Shown here piece after piece: positions 24,284 to 31,709 of a DNA stretch of 31,709 nt (positions within the stretch are counted from its first letter, which is position 1; every line of letters begins with the position of its first letter). Position numbers and translations under genes: made by a program. The DNA is taken from NCBI GenBank assembly GCA_027050975.1, contig JALUAR010000217.1, positions 6,086-37,794 of the forward strand, written 5' to 3'. Below the pieces are notes generated by a model. That model was not told where the DNA came from, made no database searches, and saw only the letters and a program-made list of their open reading frames with translations. Origin of the DNA: Thermodesulfovibrio sp. (GTDB lineage Bacteria; Nitrospirota; Thermodesulfovibrionia; Thermodesulfovibrionales; JdFR-85).

Positions 24284-26086
24284 TCAGTCACCGAAGGTGA
24301 CTCTTAAGACTTCCTCTATGCTGGTAACACCCTCTTTTACTTTATTAAGACCGCTTCTTCTGAGAGTTTTCATGCCAAGCCTTATGGCTGCCTTTTTTAG
24401 CTCCTGTGCCGAGGCGCCTTCAAGAATCAGTTCTTTTAATTCATCCTTCACAGGCATTACCTCGTAAAGGGCGACCCTTCCCTTATATCCCGAATTATTA
24501 CATACAGGGCATCCCTTTCCCTTAAAGCACTTAACAGTCTTAAGTTCATCTTCGGTATATCCAAGCTTCAACAATGCCTGTTCAGATAACTTTTCCTCAG
24601 TTTTGCAGTTTGTGCAGATTCTTCTGGCAAGTCTCTGAGCCAGAATAAGAATTACCGACGAAGAGACGAGGAAGGGTTCGATACCCATATTGAGAAGTCT
24701 CGTTATAGTGCTTGGGGCATCATTTGTATGGAGTGTGCTCAAAACCAGATGGCCTGTGAGTGCAGCCTTGACTGCTATCTCTGCTGTTTCAAAGTCACGG
24801 ATCTCACCTACCATTATGATGTCTGGGTCCTGCCTGAGAAATGACCTGAGTGCCGAGGCAAATGTCAGACCTATCTCCTCTTTAACCTGTACCTGGTTGA
24901 TACCGTGGAAGTTGTATTCAACAGGGTCTTCGGCTGTCATGATGTTGATTCCCGGTTTATTTAAGTGGTTAAGGGCAGAGTATAGTGTGGTTGTTTTACC
25001 ACTACCTGTGGGACCTGTTACAAGAACCATACCGTAGGGTTTTTCAATTGCCTCCATGAAGTCCTTTAACTGGTCCTCTTCAAAGCCAAGCTTTGTCATG
25101 TCTACCTGGAGGTTGGATTTATCCAGTATCCTGAGAACCGTCTTTTCTCCGAACAGACAGGGAAGGGTGGAAACACGGAAGTCTATCTCTCTCCTTTTCC
25201 CGAGTTTTAACTTTATCCTTCCATCCTGAGGAAGTCTCCTTTCAGCTATATCAAGCTTGGACATAATCTTCACCCTCGAAGTGAGGGCATTTTTAATCTT
25301 TACCGGGAGGTTCATTCTATCGTATAAAACACCATCTATCCTGTATCGTACCCTCAGGACCTTTTCATAAGGCTCTATATGAATGTCACTGGCACCTTCC
25401 TTTATTGCATTGATCAAAATACCGTTTACGAGCTTAACTATGGGGGCTTCAACCTCACGGATGATCTCTTCATCATCCTTTTCCTCAACAGTTTCGATGT
25501 TGTCCAGGGCTGTACCTACCAGCTTGTCGAACTCATCTATATCAACGGTCGGTTCAGGTGCGTCGAAATCTTCTTCCTCTTCCTCTAAATCCTCAATGGT
25601 GAAGTCCTTTGTTTGTACAATCTGGCTGGATGTGCTCTGCCTGGACTCCACAAGAGCTCCCTTGCCGCTGTAGTATTTTGAAATTGCTTCAAGAATGGAT
25701 GATTCACTGGCAACAACAACATCAACATTATACCCGGTCATGAATTTGATATCATCTATGGCAAAGATATTCGAAGGATCTGCCATGGCAACTGTAAGGG
25801 TGGCACCAACACGTGCCACGGGTATAATCAGGTATTTCTTTGCCATCTCAGCGGGAATCAGCTTTATTACAGAGGGATCTATTTCATAATCGGCGAGATT
25901 GATTGAAGGGACTCCATACTGCTTGCTCAGGAACGAAACCAGCTTATCTTCAGTTAGATAACCCAGTTTGATTAGCTTTGATCCGAGGCGTCCACCTTCC
26001 TTTTTCTGGAGGTTAAGAGCCTCTTTTAACTGAGCTTCAGTAACAAGATTTGCTGCAATCAGCAATTGTCCTAATTTAGCAGCCAT
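24284..26086 (-). CDS. pilB: Type IV pilus extension ATPase PilB
   Basis: 600 aa, longer than average because of an acidic linker (about 165-210, with a run of glutamates) between the N-terminal MshEN-like domain (LGQLLIAANLVTEAQLKEAL, then YGVPSINLADYEIDP) and the ATPase core. Walker A GPTGSGKTT at 358-366, Asp box TAEDPVEY, Walker B IIMVGEIRDFETAEIA, His box LSTLHTND. A zinc-binding four-cysteine site (CTNC and CPVC) follows, characteristic of PilB/GspE and absent from PilT. It powers pilus assembly in the cytoplasm. No Shine-Dalgarno precedes the ATG; an extended -10 ends 7 nt upstream. Confidence 0.96.
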   Translation of the reverse strand: MAAKLGQLLIAANLVTEAQLKEALNLQKKEGGRLGSKLIKLGYLTEDKLVSFLSKQYGVPSINLADYEIDPSVIKLIPAEMAKKYLIIPVARVGATLTVAMADPSNIFAIDDIKFMTGYNVDVVVASESSILEAISKYYSGKGALVESRQSTSSQIVQTKDFTIEDLEEEEEDFDAPEPTVDIDEFDKLVGTALDNIETVEEKDDEEIIREVEAPIVKLVNGILINAIKEGASDIHIEPYEKVLRVRYRIDGVLYDRMNLPVKIKNALTSRVKIMSKLDIAERRLPQDGRIKLKLGKRREIDFRVSTLPCLFGEKTVLRILDKSNLQVDMTKLGFEEDQLKDFMEAIEKPYGMVLVTGPTGSGKTTTLYSALNHLNKPGINIMTAEDPVEYNFHGINQVQVKEEIGLTFASALRSFLRQDPDIIMVGEIRDFETAEIAVKAALTGHLVLSTLHTNDAPSTITRLLNMGIEPFLVSSSVILILAQRLARRICTNCKTEEKLSEQALLKLGYTEDELKTVKCFKGKGCPVCNNSGYKGRVALYEVMPVKDELKELILEGASAQELKKAAIRLGMKTLRRSGLNKVKEGVTSIEEVLRVTFGD

Positions 26087-26093
26087 CAGATAT

Positions 26094-26102
26094 AAGATAA
26101 CA
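26094..26102 (-). promoter_or_regulatory. Extended -10 box directly before pilB, predicted leaderless
   Basis: On the minus strand TG-T-TATCTT ends seven bases before the pilB ATG. There is no matching -35 and no ribosome binding site. I saw no sigma-54 GG/GC pair in the 57 nt upstream, so the PilR circuit probably does not act here. Confidence 0.35.
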
Positions 26103-26143
26103 TATTTGAGAGTAAAATGGAATCCCTGTCAGATAAATATATA

Positions 26144-28081
26144 TTAGCGGTTTCTCACATAAGGGAGAAGTCCTCCTGCTATAATTAGCTCTTTTTCTCT
26201 TTGGCTGAGATCTGCAAACACTTTGAATTCAAAGCCTTTTGTGGTGTTAACAACAGTGAACTCGCCATCGGACTGCAATGCATCCTTTACGTTTTTAATT
26301 GTCAGAATATCGCCTGGGTCTATTTTTTTCATATCCTCGCTATTGCGGAATCTCAGTGGAAGTATGCCGAAATTTATCAGATTTGCCCTGTGAATTCTTG
26401 CAAAAGAGAGGGCTATTACAGCCTTTATACCCAGGTACATGGGGGCAATGGCTGCATGCTCTCTTGAGGAGCCCTGTCCGTAATTTTCACCTCCTATAAT
26501 AATGCCTCCTCCTCTCTGCCTTGCCTCCTTTGCCCTCCTTGCAAAGTCCGAATCAATGTTATGGAAAACATATTCGGATATGGCAGGTATATTTGATCTC
26601 AGTGGCAGTACCTGGGCTCCTGCAGGCATAATATCATCTGTTGTAATATTGTCCCCTAACTTGATGAGCACCTCTGCAGTTATTTCGTCAGTAACAGGGT
26701 CCTTTATTGGTACCTCTTTGATGTTTGGTCCCTTGATGATCTCAACTGAGGATGGATCTTCGGGAGGCGGTATGAGCATATTGTCATTTATGATAAACAT
26801 ATCCGGCTCTGTCAGAGGCTCTATCTCGATGTTTGTTGTTCTTGGGTCTGTAATTTCCCCGGTTACAGCCATCACAGCACAGGCAAGGGGATTGGTAAGA
26901 TATACATAGGCATTTTTATTGCCACAGCGACCCTGGAAGTTTCTATTATAGGACCTTATAGAAACCTGTCCTGTCCCTGGAGAGCCGCCCATACCAATGC
27001 ATGGTCCACAGGATGATTCCAGCATTCTTGCACCTGCTGCAATCATATCTGAAAGGGACCCATCCCTGGCTATCATCTCATAGACCTGTTTTGAGCCAGG
27101 GTTGATATGAAGGCTTACATGGTCAGCCACCTTTCTGCCTCTCAGGATTGAGGCCACAGCCTTCATTGCCTGGTATGAGGAGTTAGTGCAACTGCCGATA
27201 CAGACCTGATGAACCTTTTTGCCAGCAATCTCTCTGATTGGAACCACATTGTCAGGGCTGTGTGGCTGGGCAATCAGGGGCTCAAGGCTACTTAAATCAA
27301 TCTCTATTATTTCATCATACTCTGCATCTTCATCTGCCTTTAACTCTACCCAGTGGTCTTCTCTTCCTTGGGCCTTAAGGAAGTGTCTTGTCCTTTCATC
27401 GCTGGGGAATACAGAGGTTGTGGCTCCGAGTTCTGCTCCCATGTTTGTTATAGTAGCCCTTTCTGTAACATTCAGGTCTTCGACTCCCGGGCCGCCATAC
27501 TCAAATATCTTTCCTACTCCTCCCTTGACAGTGAGCCTTCTCAGTAACTCGAGGATTACATCCATGGCAGTAACCCATGGGCGTTGAAGCTTACCTGCCA
27601 GCCTTACAAGAACCACCTTTGGCATGACAATCTCATAGGGCATACCGGCCATAACAGTGGCAGCATCAAGTCCTCCCACACCTATTGCAATCATTCCTAT
27701 GCCACCGTTGGTGGGAGTATGGCTGTCTGTGCCAAGGCCGATCCATCCCGGACGGGCAAAGCGCTCAAGATTCACCTGGTGGCATATTCCATTGCCAGGT
27801 CTTGAGAAATAAGCGCCAAACCTTGCTGCAGCGGTCTGCAGGAAGAGGTGGTCATCGGGATTGCGGAAATTGGACTGAATCATATTGTGGTCAACATAAC
27901 TTACCGCAAGAGGGACCTTAACCCTATCAGTACCAGTGGCCTCAAACTGTAACCATGCCATTGTGCCAGTGGCATCCTGCGTATATACCTCATCAACCCT
28001 GAGGGCTATAGGGCTTCCAGGCTTACATTCGCCGCTTACAAGATGTGATTCAAAGATCTTTTGAACTATATTTTTACCCAC
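26144..28081 (-). CDS. Aconitate hydratase, Aquifex type
   Basis: 645 aa from GTG at 28081, preceded six bases upstream by GGAGG; the longer frame from TTG at 28111 would put that site inside the gene. Interconverts citrate and isocitrate with a [4Fe-4S] cluster; ligands Cys298 (CIGSCTNSS), Cys358 and Cys361 (SSCGPCIGMGG). TDSHTPTNGG lies near 119-127. The C-terminal swivel domain has GENYGQGSSREHAA. Length and single-chain layout fit the Aquifex-type family rather than AcnA or AcnB. LeuC is a less likely alternative: it is shorter and lacks the fused swivel domain. Transcribed alone from its own promoter, between a folded element and pilB. Confidence 0.94.
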   Translation of the reverse strand: MGKNIVQKIFESHLVSGECKPGSPIALRVDEVYTQDATGTMAWLQFEATGTDRVKVPLAVSYVDHNMIQSNFRNPDDHLFLQTAAARFGAYFSRPGNGICHQVNLERFARPGWIGLGTDSHTPTNGGIGMIAIGVGGLDAATVMAGMPYEIVMPKVVLVRLAGKLQRPWVTAMDVILELLRRLTVKGGVGKIFEYGGPGVEDLNVTERATITNMGAELGATTSVFPSDERTRHFLKAQGREDHWVELKADEDAEYDEIIEIDLSSLEPLIAQPHSPDNVVPIREIAGKKVHQVCIGSCTNSSYQAMKAVASILRGRKVADHVSLHINPGSKQVYEMIARDGSLSDMIAAGARMLESSCGPCIGMGGSPGTGQVSIRSYNRNFQGRCGNKNAYVYLTNPLACAVMAVTGEITDPRTTNIEIEPLTEPDMFIINDNMLIPPPEDPSSVEIIKGPNIKEVPIKDPVTDEITAEVLIKLGDNITTDDIMPAGAQVLPLRSNIPAISEYVFHNIDSDFARRAKEARQRGGGIIIGGENYGQGSSREHAAIAPMYLGIKAVIALSFARIHRANLINFGILPLRFRNSEDMKKIDPGDILTIKNVKDALQSDGEFTVVNTTKGFEFKVFADLSQREKELIIAGGLLPYVRNR

Positions 28082-28125
28082 CTGTGTCCTCCGTTTAAGT
28101 TTGATTGTCAATTTGTTTGCTGACT

Positions 28126-28155
28126 ATTTTAACAATATGAGGAGGGTATAGGCAA
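28126..28155 (-). promoter_or_regulatory. Aconitase promoter
   Basis: Minus-strand TTGCCT (28150-28155), 18-nt spacer, TAAAAT (28126-28131); the start near 28119 gives a leader of about 40 nt containing GGAGG. Confidence 0.5.
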
Positions 28156-28198
28156 AAAGTTTGAATAAACCCAGACATGCCGATTGACTTTTCAGTCA

Positions 28199-28331
28199 GG
28201 CAGTGGGTATTGCCTTTTCGTCTCATTCTCAGCGGACATCCTGTCCGCTTCCGAGGGGAAAATCACGCCTCACCATCCAGGTGAGGCTTATGTGATTTTC
28301 CAAAACCGCTCAAAGGCAATACACACCTGCC
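28199..28331. repeat. 133-bp folded inverted-repeat element (three-way junction)
   Basis: The ends are inverted repeats: 28199-28217 pairs with 28312-28331 (11 consecutive pairs, GTATTGCCTTT with AAAGGCAATAC, then seven more with one mismatch and one bulged base). Inside are two further hairpins. The first is AGCGGACA / TGTCCGCT (28231-28249, three-base loop). The second is GGAAAATCAC / GTGATTTTCC (28257-28301) enclosing GCCTCACC / GGTGAGGC with a five-base loop and a four-base bulge. Seventy or more bases can pair. CCGCT recurs at 28306-28310 and could compete for the first hairpin. It lies between the aldolase-like stop and the aconitase promoter. No T-tract and no known riboswitch motif were recognised. 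It may be a MITE or REP-like mobile repeat, or a structured RNA. Confidence 0.75.
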
Positions 28332-28346
28332 CTTTACCGGGTACTA

Positions 28347-29579
28347 TCAATTTCTATCGGCAATTTCGGGCTGGATTCTGCCATCAATGTACTCAAAATA
28401 CTGTTTCATACATGAGTGCTCTATCTGTCTGATCCTCTCAAAGGGCTTCTGGAAATCAGTCTCACCAGCCGTAAAAACTCCATGTCCGTATACAATCACT
28501 GTATTGCTTTCAAAAAACGCCTGAGGAACAGTGTTGACAATGCCTGTAGGGCCTGTGCCAATCTCTCCTGGCACAACCGGTACACCGCAGACATAACGTT
28601 TCTCCGGACACTCTTTGTGACACCGTCCCCTTAAATGGCAGTCCTTCTCACAAAACATGGACATTATAACAGAGAACTTGGGATGACCATGAAGGATAAA
28701 TTTGTAGCCTGTGTTTTGATAAACAGCACGGTGAGTAGAAAGTTCTGACGAGGCAGTAATACCCACCGAAGAAGAGCCATCCCTCGGCACCGCATCAATT
28801 GCTCCGCTGAGTTCATCCAGAGAGGCTGCAGTCTCGCTAATATAGATTTTGTCCTTATAGTAGGCTGATATATTGCCGAAGTAGGAATCCACAAGCCTTT
28901 CCGCCACAAGTAAGGCTCCTGCCTCGGTAATCATTGCCAGCACCGTCTCTTCACTGTCAGGTGGGCCTTTCATTAATTCTGCCATTTCCCGAACATGGGG
29001 GCTTATGTATTTTCTTATATGTTCGAACCTTTTCAGCCTCCATGAATCAGGTGCTGCTTTCTCTTTGCGGCATTTCGCAATATAGTAGAGATGGTCATGA
29101 AAATACTTTACAAAAGTGGAAAAGCAGGTAGAGCTGAAGGAGACAAATGCCTGCTCCGGAGAGACCGTTCCGTAGCTGACCACTGCAGGCCCCTGGCGAA
29201 TTATCGCAGCCTTTCTCTCGGACAGGGCCTTTACCACTGAGTCTGTATCGGAAGACTCTATGACAGGTATATCATGAAAAAATGTCCTTGTCTCGCAGTC
29301 CTCCGGAATAATACATTGGTATCCCTTGCTGTCCACTTCTAACCGAAGAAGCTCTTCTATTATAGAGTGATAAGGCTCATTTAGTGTTGCATAAAGCAGA
29401 GAGTTTATATTCATTCTGTCAAAGACCTTCAGGAGCGAATCAAACAGGACAGACGGTGCCTCTTTTGATTCGGGGTTTGAATAGACTCTGTCATCGCAGG
29501 CAAGGAAAGAGACCTTCTTAGGTGTGGTAAATCCCTGCAGAAGGAGTTTTTCCGTGAACTTTTTCAGGATCTCTATCAT
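28347..29579 (-). CDS. Tandem class II aldolase/adducin-like protein with cysteine cluster
   Basis: 410 aa. The C-terminal half (about 205-400) is a class II aldolase/adducin domain: YFGNISAYYKDKIYIS, ELSTHRAVY with Glu279, the metal histidines His297 and His299 in LHGHPKF, and His366 in VYGHGVFTAG. The N-terminal half (about 60-165) has a faint repeat of the same fold (IIRQGPAVVSYGTVS) without the histidines. Unusually, Cys310, 314, 320, 324 and 331 are clustered between the HGH motif and VPVVPGEIGTG, suggesting a bound metal or an Fe-S cluster. The start overlaps the glgB stop (ATGA), so it is coupled to glycogen branching. Family members cleave or isomerise sugar phosphates such as fuculose- or ribulose-phosphate; the substrate here is unknown. 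Confidence 0.8.
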   Translation of the reverse strand: MIEILKKFTEKLLLQGFTTPKKVSFLACDDRVYSNPESKEAPSVLFDSLLKVFDRMNINSLLYATLNEPYHSIIEELLRLEVDSKGYQCIIPEDCETRTFFHDIPVIESSDTDSVVKALSERKAAIIRQGPAVVSYGTVSPEQAFVSFSSTCFSTFVKYFHDHLYYIAKCRKEKAAPDSWRLKRFEHIRKYISPHVREMAELMKGPPDSEETVLAMITEAGALLVAERLVDSYFGNISAYYKDKIYISETAASLDELSGAIDAVPRDGSSSVGITASSELSTHRAVYQNTGYKFILHGHPKFSVIMSMFCEKDCHLRGRCHKECPEKRYVCGVPVVPGEIGTGPTGIVNTVPQAFFESNTVIVYGHGVFTAGETDFQKPFERIRQIEHSCMKQYFEYIDGRIQPEIADRN

Positions 29580-31507
29580 GGACGTTCGGGCTTGAAAATA
29601 AGAACACTAAGGGGAGGAAGTGTTAATTCCAAACTGTAGGGTTTTCCATGGATGGGGTTGAGTTTTGCGTTAACACCGCCTAAGTTGCCCATATTCGAGC
29701 CCCCGTAAATTTCGGAATCACTATTCAGGATCTCTTTGTAGAACCCGGGCTCGGGTACTCCTATAATATATCTGTATCTCGGAATAGGGGTGAAATTACA
29801 GACGAATATGAGAAAATTGTCAGGATTCCTGGCCTTTCTCATGAAGGCGATAATGCTCTGTTCAGCGTCAGAGAAATCAATCCATTCGAACCCCTGGTGC
29901 TCGAAATCAACCTCAAAAAGTGAAGGCTCCGTTCTGTACAGACAGTTCAGATCCTTTACATATCTCTGAAGCTTTCTATGGAACTCGCTCTGAAGGAGAT
30001 CCCATTGCAAAGAGGAGTTGCAATTCCATTCTGACCACTGTCCGAACTCTCCGCCCATAAAAAGAAGCTTTTTACCGGGATGTCCGAACATATATCCGTA
30101 CAATGCCCTCAGGTTAGCAAACTTCTGCCATATATCCCCTGGCATCTTGTCAAGAAGCGATCGCTTTCCATGAACCACCTCGTCATGAGACAGGGGAAGC
30201 ACGAAGTTTTCCGTGAAGGCATAAAGGAGGCTGAAAGTGAGATTGCTATGGTGATACTTTCTGAAGATGGGGTCTTTTGAAAAGTACTCCAGTATGTCAT
30301 GCATCCAGCCCATATTCCATTTCATAGTAAATCCCAGTCCGCCAAGGTATGTGGGCCGTGAAACCCCGGGCCAGGCAGTGGATTCCTCAGCAATGGTGAC
30401 AGCTCCGGGCCAGTAAAGATGCATCACCTCATTGAACCTCTTGAGAAAGTCAATTGCTTCAAGGTTTTCTTTTCCTCCGTAAATATTCGGCACCCACTCC
30501 CCTTCTTTCTTTGAGTAATCAAGATAAAGCATGGAAGCCACGGCATCCACCCTCAGGCCATCAATGTGATATCTGTCAAGCCAGAAGAAAGCCGAAGAGA
30601 GAAGAAAGTTTCTTACCTCGTTTCTGCTATAGTTGAATATCAGGGTTCCCCAATCCTTATGTTCAGCCCTGCGAGGGTCTTCATGTTCATAAAGATGGGT
30701 GCCGTCAAAAAACCTTAGTGCGTAATCATCCCTGGGAAAATGCCCGGGCACCCAGTCAAGAATCACTCCTATGCCTGCCTGATGGCACTGGTCGACAAAA
30801 TACATAAAGTCTTCGGGAGTTCCGTAACGACTGGTAGGAGCAAAGTATCCTGTACATTGATATCCCCAAGACTCATCAAGGGGATGCTCTGTAACAGGCA
30901 GGAGTTCTATATGGGTGAAACCCATGTCAACCACATAGGGTATAAGCCTATCGGCCAATTCTCGGTAGGAGAGGAATTCTCCGTTTCTCTTTCTCATCCA
31001 GGAGCCAAGATGCACCTCATAAATGCTCACTGGTTTTTGCAGATAGTTGGCCTTCCGGCGGGCCTCCATCCATTCGGAGTCATTCCAGTTGTACTTGTCT
31101 ATGTCGTATACAATAGTGGCGGTCTTCGGACGGTCTTCAAAGAAAAAACCGTATGGGTCTGTTTTGACTCTTATAATACCATTGACTCTTGATTTTATGT
31201 GATACTTGTAAAGGTCGCCCTCACTGGCACCTGGCACAAAGATGGTCCAGATACCGGAGGAGCCCACAGGAGTCATTTTGTGCGCTTCTGGGTTCCAGTT
31301 GTTAAAGGAGCCTATTACGCTTATCTCTTCGGCATTAGGTGCCCAGACAGCAAAGTGTACTCCCCTCTGACCCTCCACCTCCATGGGATGGGAACCAAGC
31401 TTTTCGTAAACTCTCAGGTGATTCCCTTCTGCGAAGAGATAGAGGTCGTAGTCTGTTATAAAGGGTTCGTTAAAGATTATGCTGCCTTTATCTTTCTCTT
31501 TGTCCAT
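29576..31507 (-). CDS. glgB: 1,4-alpha-glucan branching enzyme GlgB
   Basis: 643 aa GH13 enzyme that makes alpha-1,6 branches in glycogen. CBM48 domain at about 45-125 (FAVWAPNAEEISVIGSFNNW), then the catalytic barrel with nucleophile Asp321 in DGLRVDAVASM, acid/base Glu374 in TIAEESTAWPG, and LSHDEVVHGK, followed by a C-terminal beta domain (YGGSNMGNLGG). The N-terminus with TDYDLYLFAEG fits the family, so the ATG at 31507 is kept although it overlaps leuD by 31 nt. Coupled by ATGA to the aldolase-like gene. No other glycogen gene is in view. Confidence 0.97.
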   Translation of the reverse strand: MDKEKDKGSIIFNEPFITDYDLYLFAEGNHLRVYEKLGSHPMEVEGQRGVHFAVWAPNAEEISVIGSFNNWNPEAHKMTPVGSSGIWTIFVPGASEGDLYKYHIKSRVNGIIRVKTDPYGFFFEDRPKTATIVYDIDKYNWNDSEWMEARRKANYLQKPVSIYEVHLGSWMRKRNGEFLSYRELADRLIPYVVDMGFTHIELLPVTEHPLDESWGYQCTGYFAPTSRYGTPEDFMYFVDQCHQAGIGVILDWVPGHFPRDDYALRFFDGTHLYEHEDPRRAEHKDWGTLIFNYSRNEVRNFLLSSAFFWLDRYHIDGLRVDAVASMLYLDYSKKEGEWVPNIYGGKENLEAIDFLKRFNEVMHLYWPGAVTIAEESTAWPGVSRPTYLGGLGFTMKWNMGWMHDILEYFSKDPIFRKYHHSNLTFSLLYAFTENFVLPLSHDEVVHGKRSLLDKMPGDIWQKFANLRALYGYMFGHPGKKLLFMGGEFGQWSEWNCNSSLQWDLLQSEFHRKLQRYVKDLNCLYRTEPSLFEVDFEHQGFEWIDFSDAEQSIIAFMRKARNPDNFLIFVCNFTPIPRYRYIIGVPEPGFYKEILNSDSEIYGGSNMGNLGGVNAKLNPIHGKPYSLELTLPPLSVLIFKPERP

Positions 31508-31709
31508 TCCACAAGACCGCCTGCCTTTATCAACTCCTGCATGAACTCGGGAATCGGTCTGGCAGTGTACTCTTCACTTTTTGTGAGATTTTTGATAGTG
31601 CCGGTATCGGCATCTATCTCCACCTCGTCACCCTCCTGAATCCTCTCGGCAGCCTCCGGGGACTCAAAGATCGGAAGACCGATATTGAAGGCATTTCTGA
31701 AGAATATAC
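31477..31709 (-). CDS. leuD: 3-isopropylmalate dehydratase small subunit LeuD (partial, N-terminus off the window)
   Basis: 76 residues to the TAA at 31477, open to the right edge. The fragment begins IFFRNAFNIGLPIFESPEAA and continues with GDEVEIDADTGTIKNLT, the end of the swivel domain of LeuD, and a C-terminal tail PEFMQELIKAGGLVEW typical of the archaeal/bacterial short form. With LeuC it isomerises 2- and 3-isopropylmalate in leucine synthesis. The last 31 nt overlap the start of glgB in another frame. A homoaconitase-type small subunit cannot be ruled out from the fragment. Confidence 0.85.
   Translation of the reverse strand, partial: IFFRNAFNIGLPIFESPEAAERIQEGDEVEIDADTGTIKNLTKSEEYTARPIPEFMQELIKAGGLVEWTKRKIKAA

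Noticed and set aside
26087..26143. Sigma-54 promoter for pilB
   Set aside because: No GG and GC pair at the required 10-bp spacing was seen upstream of the gene.
28199..28331. Known riboswitch or retron RNA
   Set aside because: No conserved core of the riboswitches I know was found, and no reverse transcriptase gene is nearby.
28199..28331. Rho-independent terminator for the aldolase-like gene
   Set aside because: Neither hairpin nor the outer stem is followed by a T-tract on the minus strand.
28184..28432. 82-codon plus-strand frame through the folded element and the aldolase-like gene end
   Set aside because: It overlaps a secure gene and a palindrome, and shows no domain or ribosome binding site.
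1..31709. CRISPR arrays, tRNA or rRNA genes, insertion sequences, prophage
   Set aside because: No regularly spaced repeats, RNA-gene sequences, transposase or phage proteins were found by reading both strands.

Overview
The window is ordinary bacterial chromosome, about 45% GC by eye, densely packed and without phage, insertion-sequence, CRISPR or RNA-operon signals. The gene set suggests an uncultured or environmental member of the Nitrospirota (Thermodesulfovibrio-like) or a deltaproteobacterial relative. The clues are an Aquifex-type aconitase, a short-roof GroES, a pilB-pilT-pilC-pilS-pilR cluster, DUF4390-ntrY-ntrX, and a high load of two-component and cyclic-di-GMP proteins. This placement is inference from gene content; no ribosomal marker is present.

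Layout. 1-2549 (minus): an HD-GYP response regulator and a histidine kinase with an unusual N-terminal Rossmann-like domain, translationally coupled; the kinase runs off the left edge. 2778-4753 (plus): DUF523 protein, rhomboid protease, and a zinc-ribbon protein with a degenerate receiver. 4831-6884: HrcA/CIRCE-controlled groES-groEL closed by a strong terminator. 6988-10353 (plus): mltG, ispG, panC and a cysteine-free thioredoxin-fold-like protein. 10364-14252 (minus): DUF4390-ntrY-ntrX. 14589-18765 (plus): hisI-hisE-hinT-Nudix-GGDEF-fdhD. 18762-26086 (minus): pilB-pilT-pilC-pilS-pilR, without pilA downstream. 26144-31709 (minus): leuD (cut by the right edge), glgB, a tandem class II aldolase-like protein with a cysteine cluster, a large folded palindromic element, and aconitase.

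How it fits together. Three sensor/regulator pairs occur here (Rossmann-GAF-PAS kinase with an HD-GYP phosphodiesterase; NtrY/NtrX; PilS/PilR), two of them ending in sigma-54 activators. A c-di-GMP phosphodiesterase and a diguanylate cyclase flank a type IV pilus motor and retraction cluster, so surface motility control is a common theme. The rest is housekeeping: protein folding, isoprenoid, pantothenate, histidine and leucine synthesis, glycogen branching, TCA cycle, and peptidoglycan termination.

For a second look I would put first: (a) the 133-bp three-way-junction inverted repeat at 28199-28331; (b) the Rossmann-domain histidine kinase coupled to HD-GYP; (c) a recurring promoter layout in which a -10 box ends 6-8 nt before a start codon lacking a Shine-Dalgarno, implying leaderless mRNAs; (d) the aldolase-like protein with five clustered cysteines.
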